Source of the DNA: Rattus norvegicus
Taxonomy: Eukaryota; Chordata; Mammalia; Rodentia; Muridae
Assembly: GCF_036323735.1 (NCBI RefSeq)
Contig: NC_086022.1
Span: 67,157,202-67,221,201, forward strand
Direction: 5' to 3'
DNA: 64,000 bases
Below the pieces are notes generated by a model, which saw nothing but the letters and a program-made list of their open reading frames with translations, made no database searches and had not been told where the DNA came from. Below, piece by piece: positions 57,300 through 64,000 of this stretch. The translations under genes and the position numbers were made by a program. The first letter of the stretch is position 1. Every line of letters starts with the position of its first letter.

Positions 57300-58765
57300 G
57301 GGGAGGCCTGACCAACTCAGTAGTCATCTGGGCCCAGACTCAGCTCTATGAGTCAGTAAACCCCAACATCTACTACATCTACAAGTTGCTGGACTGCGAG
57401 GAGGAGCAGCCAGTGCTGCAGCACAAGATCCAGGAGCACATCATTGCCATTGAAGATGAAAACCTGAAGCAGGGCAGTGATGAAAGAAGTCTTGACGATG
57501 GTTCGATAGTTATCATTCTTCAGAGACCAGAGGGCGTGATCCAGGCCATGACTTGTGGCTCTGAGTCTTTGCATGTTGAGCTGTGTGGGCACAAAATACA
57601 GAGCGATGTGCTGCAGTTTGCAATGCCATTGTGACCAATGAATTTGCAATGGAGGGGTGGAAAGGAAGGAGGAACAGAATAGTGCATACCTGGTGGAGAG
57701 AGGCTGAACTACGTCGATGTCTGAGGCCTGAGCTACTGCTGGAGGCCATGTCTGAGTCCGTGATCCTGCCGCAGTCTTCATGACCTGTGTTAGCACCGAC
57801 ATAGATTTTCGTGTTCTTTGCCTTATTTATTTTGGTGGACTAAGGTGGGCAAGCATGTTTGGGTCCATGGTCCTGGTTTACCTGGAGTGTCTTGATGCCC
57901 ATGGCAGCTCATATTGCTGGTGAGGGCCATACAGATATCCACAGTCTGTTCTGCTCTCTGAAGCCATGTTGATGTCCATTGCCTATGATGGGGGCTTGGG
58001 AGAATGTCTGGGTCCATGATCCCACTGCAGCCAGGGATGTATTGATTTCCACGGCCCATATTAATACCAAAGGCCATGTCGATCAATATTCATGATGTGT
58101 GCTGCCGTTTGAAGCTGCATTGATGGCTGGTGAGCCAAGCTGCCACTGGTGACTGTGTTATTGTTCATGGTCTATACTGCCACTGGAGACCAAGTGTCTG
58201 TGGTGCGTGCTGATGTCAGAGGCCAAGTATGGATGTCCATGGACTATGCTGTAAACAGATACCACGTGGAAGTTCATGATCCATGCTCCTGCTTATAAGG
58301 TAATTACAAAGGACAAAGAAGCTTCTTCTGCAGTGTTATTGACAACCATAGACTCACAGTTGGAAAAAAGAGATATAGAAGACTTCTGTGAATACCCCTA
58401 TTCCTCCACCTCTTCACACCCATTCCTGCAAAAGTAATATCCTACACAGGAAGCCACTGAAGAGAACTATTTAAAGTTGTGATAAAGATGCTGAAATCTA
58501 GCTCTCCACAGCAGGGGTGTGAGTGGAGAAAGGGGTTGGCCACTGGGAGTTTGACCATACTATAGTGAGTATATGGGCAACACAAATTAGGTCCTTCCTT
58601 CCTTCCTTTCTTCCTTCCTTCCTTTCTTTCTTTCTCTCTTTCTTTTTTTGTGGGGAGGAGGAAGACCACCAGGGGTGGTGGACCTGGGAAGACTGAGAAG
58701 TAAGTGTGATCAGGTCCATTATGTGAATTTCCCAAACAATCAATAAAAAAATTAGGTGGAAAAAG
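57300..58765 (+). pseudogene. Retroposed composite with AGAP-like segment and degenerate tandem repeat
   Basis: 57340-57470 reads WAQTQLYESVNPNIYYIYKL, then LDCEEEQPVLQHKIQEHIIA and IED. This resembles the helical region before the GTPase-like domain of AGAP/centaurin-gamma proteins (pattern ESVxPNIYxIYxL ... LQxxIxEHxIxIED), as far as I recall. The frame continues to 57634 without AGAP similarity. From about 57700 to 58290 follow degenerate units around GGCCATGTTGATGTCCATGG and CTGCCACTGGAGAC. AATAAA at 58741 and an A/GA-rich end suggest retroposition of a transcript. The element's source is not identified. Confidence 0.4.
58594..58646. repeat. (TTCC)/(TTTC) microsatellite
   Basis: Pyrimidine run of TTCC and TTTC units. 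Confidence 0.9.
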
Positions 58766-58819
58766 AGAGAGAGAGAGAAAGAGTTTACCCTAAGTCCAAA
58801 TATGAGAGATCAACACCCA

Positions 58820-59179
58820 TGTGGTAGTTTGAATAAGAATGGCCTGTATGAGATGAGTGTTTAGTCCCCAGTTTGTGAACTAAATCTTTAAGTGATTACT
58901 TACGGATTAGGATGCAGTACCTTATCTGAGGAGGTCTGTCACTGCAGGTGGGTTCTGAGGGTTCAAAAGCTCATTCCAGGCCCAGTCTCCCTCTCTGCCT
59001 GCTGCTCATGGGCTAGATATAAACTCTCAGCTATATATGATGACCATCTGACTGCCATGTTTCACCCCATGAGAGTCATGGACTGATCCTTGAAAGTTTA
59101 AGTAAGTGCTCGATTAATTTTTTTAAAAGCTGCCTCGGTCATGATGTCTCTTCAAAGCAAAAGAATGATAATTAAGACA
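58820..59179 (+). mobile_element. MaLR (ORR1-like) LTR
   Basis: TGTGGTAGTTTGAATAAGAA at the start and TGCCTCGGTCATGATGTCTC, TTAAGACA at the end match the ORR1 plan; the middle is diverged. No matching 5 bp duplication is seen (ACCCA against GCAAG). Confidence 0.7.
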
Positions 59180-59646
59180 GCAAGGGAACATAGATTTAGG
59201 TTATCCCAAATTCAATTTTCCAACATGGAAGCAGTTTTATGAAGTTTTATAGTAACAGAACAAAAAAAAATCATAAATCAAGGCACTTTTCAAATTTATT
59301 CATAGCAATACCGAAGAAGCAGTTTATAGCCAAGAAAGGTGGCTAAGCCTCAGATGCATGCTGTCTGGTGAGATTCTTAGCTCTTGGGTAAGTAGAAACT
59401 AGTGGTCAGCTAAGACAATACATTCTAAGAGATTTTTATGTATTAGTCACAGGATGTTAGGTCACACACAGAAGTGGGCCAGAAAGGGTTAATTATGGGG
59501 AAAAGATAGGCCAAGATAAATTGCAACTCAGCCCCTGACCTGCACTTTTCCAATCTCCCTGTTGTTTCCAGAAATTTTAATCAACCCAGCAGAAGGGTCA
59601 GTTGGAGATTTCTAGGAACTTCCCTTCATACAAATATACATACAGG
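59180..59646. other. Non-coding stretch before L1 copy C
   Basis: No gene or repeat family recognised. Confidence 0.4.
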
Positions 59647-59750
59647 GTGCACTGAAGCTCCCAGAAGGGGCGGCGCAGATCTTCCTGGTTGCTGCCGCCG
59701 CAGAGAGCCCGTGGGCAGCACCCCGCGAGCGAACTTGAGCCTCGGGACCA

Positions 59751-59759
59751 CAGGTAAGA
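59751..59759 (+). promoter_or_regulatory. Consensus 5' splice site in L1 monomer 1
   Basis: CAG|GTAAGA matches the metazoan donor consensus; the GT is at 59754-59755. An equivalent site exists in monomer 2. Confidence 0.5.
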
Positions 59760-59844
59760 CCAACTTTTCTGCTGCAAGAAAGCTGCCTGGTGAGCTCGGG
59801 ACACACGGAGGCAGAATTCCTCTAGGACCGGGCACGTCCTGTGT

Positions 59845-60405
59845 TTACCAGAAGTCCCACACCCGCGGATCCCAGCCTGCAGCAGCTCTCTGCTCCCAGA
59901 CCCCGTGGGAGAGAGACCTCACCGCCTGATCAGGTGGGCACTCCTGAGGCTGCAGAGCGGAAGAGACCACCAACACTGCCCACCCCTGTCCACATCCCTG
60001 GCCCAAGAGGAAACTGTATAAGGCCTCTGGGCTCCCGTGGGGGAGGGCCCAGGAGCGGCAGGACCCCTGCCTGAGACACCGCCAGAACCTGAAGGAAACA
60101 GACCGGATAAACAGTTCTCTGCACCCAAATCCCATGGGAGGGAGAGCTAAACCTTCAGAGAGGCAGACAAGCCTGGGAAACCAGAAGAGACTGCTCTCTG
60201 CACATACATCTCGGATGCCAGAGGAAAACACCAAAGGCCATCTGGAACCCTGATGCACTGAAGCTCCCGGAAAGGGTGGCGCAGATCTTCCTGGTTGCTG
60301 CCGCCACAGAGAGCCCGAGGGCAGCACCCCGCGAGCAAACTTGAGCCTCAAGACCACAGGTAAGACCAACTTTTCTGCTGCAAGTGACCTGCCTGGTGAA
60401 CTCAA
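59845..60405 (-). CDS. Antisense open frame in the L1 5'UTR (hypothetical)
   Basis: A 186-codon frame opposite to the L1 5'UTR, starting MSSPGRSLAAEKLVLPVV in monomer 2 and running into monomer 1. The same antisense frame in monomer 1 (59626-59835) repeats AAEKLVLPVV and GRSAPP. Copy D shares ESSLxWFPRxVC and LPPMGFGCRELF. The product is basic and rich in Arg, Leu, Ser and Pro, with no known domain. An antisense promoter would be needed. It may simply be a by-product of high GC content. Confidence 0.3.
   Translation of the reverse strand: MSSPGRSLAAEKLVLPVVLRLKFARGVLPSGSLWRQQPGRSAPPFPGASVHQGSRWPLVFSSGIRDVCAESSLFWFPRLVCLSEGLALPPMGFGCRELFIRSVSFRFWRCLRQGSCRSWALPHGSPEALYSFLLGQGCGQGWAVLVVSSALQPQECPPDQAVRSLSHGVWEQRAAAGWDPRVWDFW
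60357..60365 (+). promoter_or_regulatory. Consensus 5' splice site in L1 monomer 2
   Basis: CAG|GTAAGA with GT at 60360-60361, 230 bp upstream of ORF1. Use in vivo is unknown. Confidence 0.5.
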
Positions 60406-60596
60406 AACACAGGCCCACAGGAACAGCTGAAGACCTGTAGAGAGGAAAAACTACACGCCTGAAAGCAGAACAGTCTGTCCCCATAACTGACTGAAAGAGA
60501 GGAAAACAGGTCTACAGCACTCCTGACACACAGGCTTATAGGACAGTCTAGCCACTGTCAGAAATAGCAGAACAAAGTAACACTAGAGATAATCTG

Positions 60597-61738
60597 ATGG
60601 CGAGAGGCAAGCGCAGGAACCCAAGCAACAGAAACCAAGACTATATGGCATCATCGGAGCCCAATTCTCCCACCAAAACAAACATGGAATATCCAAACAC
60701 ACCAGAAAAGCAAGATCTAGTTTCAAAATCATATTTGATCATGATGCTGGAGGACTTCAAGAAAGACGTGAAGAACTCCCTTAGAGAAACACAGGAAAAC
60801 ATTAATAAACAAGTAGAAGCCTACAGAGAGAAATCACAAAAATGCCTGAAAGAATTCCAGGAAAACATAAATAAACAAGTAGAAGCCCATAGAGAGGAGA
60901 CACAAAAATCCCTGAAAGAATTCCAGGAAAACACAATCAAACAGTTGAAGGAATTAAAAATGGAAATAGAAGCAATCAAGAAAGAACACATGGAAACAAC
61001 CCTGGATATAGAAAACCAAAAGAAGAGCAAGGAGCTGTAGATACAAGCTTCACCAACAGAATACAAGAGATGGAAGAGAGAATCTCAGGAGCAGAAGATT
61101 CCATAGAAATCATTGACTCAACTGTCAAAGATAATGTAAAGCGGAAAAAGCTACTGGTCCAAAACATACAGGAAATCCAGGACTCAATGAGAAGATCAAA
61201 CCTAAGGATAATAGGTATAGAAGAGAGTGAAGACTCCCAGCTCAAAGAACAAGTAAATATCTTCAACAAAATCATAGAAGAAAACTTCCCTAACCTAAAA
61301 AAAGAGATACCCATAGGCATACAAGAAGCCTACAGAACTCCAAATAGATTGGACCAGAAAAGAAACACCTTCCGTCACATAATAGTCAAAACACCAAACG
61401 CACAAAATAAAGAAAGAATATTAAAAGCAGTAAGGGAAAAAGGTCAAGTAACATATAAAGGCAGAGCTATCAGAATCACACCAGACTTTTCGCCAGAAAC
61501 TATGAAGGCCAGAAGATCCTGGACAGATGTCATACAGACCCTAAGAGAACACAAATGCCAGCCCAGGTTACTGTATCCTGCAAAACTCTCAATTAACATA
61601 GATGGAGAAACCAAGATATTCCATGACAAAACCAAATTTACACAATATCTTTCTACAAATCCAGCACTACAAAGGATAATAAATGGTAAAGCCCAACATA
61701 AGGAGGCAAGCTATACCCTAGAAGAAGCAAGAAACTAA
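60597..61738 (+). pseudogene. L1 ORF1 (nucleic-acid chaperone), one frameshift, copy C
   Basis: Starts ATG 60597 (MARGKRRNPSNRNQ), the family-typical start. The coiled-coil region has two tandem 66 bp units (60792-60857 and 60858-60923) plus a partial third. A one-base deletion near 61022-61030 (AAGAGCAAGG where copy A has AAGAGACAAGG) ends the first frame at 61040. The RRM and C-terminal domain are then open in the other frame from about 61030 to the TAA at 61736-61738 (conserved PNRLDQKRN and RRSWTDVIQTL). Apart from this lesion the sequence reads through. Confidence 0.92.
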
Positions 61739-61797
61739 TCATCTTGGCAACAAAACAAAGAGAATGAAAGCACACAAACATAACCTCACATCCAAAT

Positions 61798-64000
61798 ATG
61801 AATATAATGGGAAGCAATAATCACCATTCCTTAATATCTCTCAACATCAATGGCCTCAACTCCCCAATAAAAAGAAATAGATTAACAAACTGGATATGCA
61901 ACAAGGACCCTGCATTCTGCTGCCTACAGGAAACACACCTCAGAGACAAAGACAGACACTACCTCAGAGTGAAAGGCTGGAAAACAACTTTCCAAGCAAA
62001 TGGTCAGAAGAAGCAAGCTGGAGTAGCCATTCTAATATCAAATAAAATCAATTTTCAACTAAAAGTCATCAAAAAAGATAAGGAAGGACACTTCATATTC
62101 ATCAAAGGAAAAATCCACCAAGATGAACTCTCAATCCTAAATATCTATGCCCCAAATACAAGGGCACCGACATACGTAAAAGAAACCTTACTAAAGCTCA
62201 AAACACACATTGCACCTCACACAATAATAGTGGGAGATTTCAACACCCCACTCTCATCAATGGACAGATCATGGAAACAGAAATTAAACAGAGATGTAGA
62301 CAGACTAAGAGAAGTCATGAGCCAAATGGACTTAACGGATATTTATAGAACATTCTATCCTAAAGCAAAAGGATATACCTTCTTCTCAGCTCCTCATGGT
62401 ACTTTCTCCAAAATTGACCATATAATTGGTCAAAAAACGGGCCTCAACAGGTACAGAAAGATAGAAATAATCCCATCCGTGCTATTGGACCACCATGGCC
62501 TAAAACTGGTCTTCAATAACAATAAGGGAAGAATGCCCATATATACGTGGAAATTGAACAATGCTCTACTCAATGATAACCTGGTCAAGGAAGAAATAAA
62601 GAAAGAAATTAAAAAACTTTTTAGAATTTAATGAAAATGAAGGTACAACATACCCAAACTTATGGGACACAATGAAAGCTGTGCTAAGAGGAAAACTCAT
62701 AGCGCTGAGTGCCTGCAGAAAGAAACAGGAAAGAGCATATGACAGCAGCTTGACAGCACACCTAAAAGCTCTAGAACAAAAAGAAGCAAATACACCCAGG
62801 AGGAGTAGAAGGCAGGAAATAATCAAACTCAGAGCTGAAATCAACCAAGTAGAAACAAAAAGGACCATAGAAAGAATCAACAGAACCAAAAGTTGGTTCT
62901 TTGAGAAAATCAACAAGATAGATAAACCCTTAGCCAGACTAACGAGAGGACACAGAGAGTGCGTCCAAATTAACAAAATCAGAAATGAAAAGGGAGACAT
63001 AACTACAGATTCAGATGAAATTCAAAAAATCATCAGATCTTACTATAAAAACCTATATTCAACAAAACTTGAAAATCTTCAGGAAATGGACAATTTCCTA
63101 GACAGATACCAGGTATCGAAGTTAAATCAGGAACAGATAAACCAGTTAAACAACCCCATAACTCCTAAGGAAATAGAAGCAGTCATTAAAGGTCTCCCAA
63201 CCAAAAAGAGCCCAGGTCCAGACGGGTTTAGTGCAGAATTCTATCAAACCTTCATAGAAGACCTCATACCAATATTATCCAAACTATTCCACAAAATTGA
63301 AACAGATGGATCACTACCGAATACCTTCTACGAAGCCACAATTACTCTTATACCTAAGCCACACAAATACACAACAAAGAAAGAGAACTTCAGACCAATT
63401 TCCCTTATGAATATCGACGCAAAAATACTCAATAATATTCTGGCAAACCGAATTCAAGAGCACATCAAAACAATCATCCACCATGATCAAGTAGGCTTCA
63501 TCCCAGGCATGCAGGGATGGTTTAATATACGGAAAACCATCAATGTGATCCATGATATAAACAAACTGAAAGAACAAAACCACATGATCATTTCATTAGA
63601 TGCTGAGAAAGCATTTGACAAAATTCAGCACCCCTTCATGATAAAAGTCCTGGAAAGAATAGGAATTCAAGGCCCATACCTAAACAGAGTAAAAGCCATA
63701 TACAGCAAACCAGTTGCTAACATTAAACTAAATGGAGAGAAACTTGAAGCAATCCCACTAAAATCAGGGACTAGACAAGGCTGCCCACTCTCTCCCTACT
63801 TATTCAATATAGTTCTTGAAGTTCTAGCCAGAGCAATCAGACAACAAAAGGAGATCAAGGGGATACAGATCGGAAAAGAAGAGGTCAAAATATCACTATT
63901 TGCAGATGATATGATAGTATATTTAAGTGATCCCAAAAGTTCCACCAGAGAACTATTAAAGCTGATAAACAACTTCAGCAAAGTGGCTGGGTATAAAATT
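61798..64000 (+). pseudogene. L1 ORF2 (endonuclease/reverse transcriptase), one frameshift, partial, copy C
   Basis: ATG at 61798, 59 nt after the ORF1 stop. ORF2p nicks DNA at T-rich targets and reverse transcribes L1 and SINE RNA. Endonuclease residues are visible: SLNINGLNS, the catalytic Glu in LQETHL, VGDFNTPL, and the final motif, which reads LDHHG instead of the usual SDHHG. An inserted A in the run at 62608-62613 shifts the frame, and the first frame stops at 62631. The second frame is open from there to the window edge without a stop and includes SPGPDGF, SLDAEKAFDKIQHP and FADD at 63899-63910. Confidence 0.92.

Larger units (their letters stand above)
59647..60596 (+). promoter_or_regulatory. 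L1 copy C 5'UTR with tandem monomers
   Basis: GTGCACTGAAGCTCC (59647) and ATGCACTGAAGCTCC (60253) start two related units; the splice-donor-like CAGGTAAGA recurs with the same 606 bp offset. Richer in CpG than the surroundings. It should contain the sense promoter of the element and is the usual target of DNA methylation in L1 (known of the family). The second unit is partial, ending near 60410. Confidence 0.82.
59647..64000 (+). mobile_element. Young LINE-1, 5' two thirds (copy C), runs off the window
   Basis: 5'UTR with two monomer starts 606 bp apart, ORF1, ORF2 endonuclease and reverse transcriptase in order, still open at the right edge. It resembles copies A, B and D throughout but has far fewer lesions: one frameshift in ORF1, one in ORF2, and no in-frame stop seen in the remaining 1.4 kb. 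Its 3' end and duplication lie outside the window. Confidence 0.93.

Overview
This is a vertebrate, almost certainly rat (Rattus) nuclear DNA window. The evidence is ID-family SINEs derived from tRNA-Ala, B1/B2/B3/B4 SINEs, rat-type LINE-1 copies with roughly 600 bp 5'UTR monomers, IAP-like and gammaretrovirus-like LTRs, rodent MaLR/ORR1 elements, and many (CA)n, (GA)n and (TTC)n tracts. I found no intact host protein-coding gene, no tRNA or rRNA gene and no CRISPR array. Nearly all longer open frames belong to retrotransposons or to translated microsatellites. Repeat family names are from memory of consensus sequences and were not checked with a masking program.

Layout: (1) 1-490, a solo IAP-like LTR nested in the end of an older ERV1-type LTR. 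(2) 2054-9938, a full-length but decayed plus-strand L1 ('copy A') carrying three later insertions: an ERV1-type solo LTR, an antisense L1 3' fragment and an ID SINE, each with its own target-site duplication. (3) 10-24 kb, a mosaic of SINEs, old L1 pieces, MaLR sequence and two related ERV1-type LTRs (13814-14407 and 22772-23276). (4) 24640-27030, remnants of a gammaretrovirus-like provirus (integrase, then env TM), split by a 300 bp polypyrimidine tract and by an opposite-strand LTR. (5) 27-47 kb, gene-poor sequence with a possible regulatory cluster (28687-28813), a CCCCAG-rich minisatellite, a MaLR-internal stretch with nested SINEs, a hAT-type URR1 element and many simple repeats. (6) 47556-50585 and 51659-55156, two L1 copies facing tail to tail ('B' plus, 5'-truncated; 'D' minus, with an internal deletion). 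(7) 55.3-59.2 kb, MaLR pieces, an imperfect inverted repeat and a retroposed composite with an AGAP-like segment. (8) 59647-64000, the 5' two thirds of a young L1 ('copy C') with two 5'UTR monomers, ORF1 and most of ORF2, running off the right edge.

The window's biology is that of retroelements: autonomous L1 copies supply the reverse transcriptase that mobilises ID/B1/B2 SINEs, and the LTRs are leftovers of retroviral insertions. I see no convincing new multi-gene system. The most interesting leads are an antisense open frame retained in the L1 5'UTR of copies C and D, consensus splice donors in the 5'UTR units, the internally deleted L1 D with short homology at its junction, the near-intact L1 C, and the regulatory-motif cluster near 28.7 kb.
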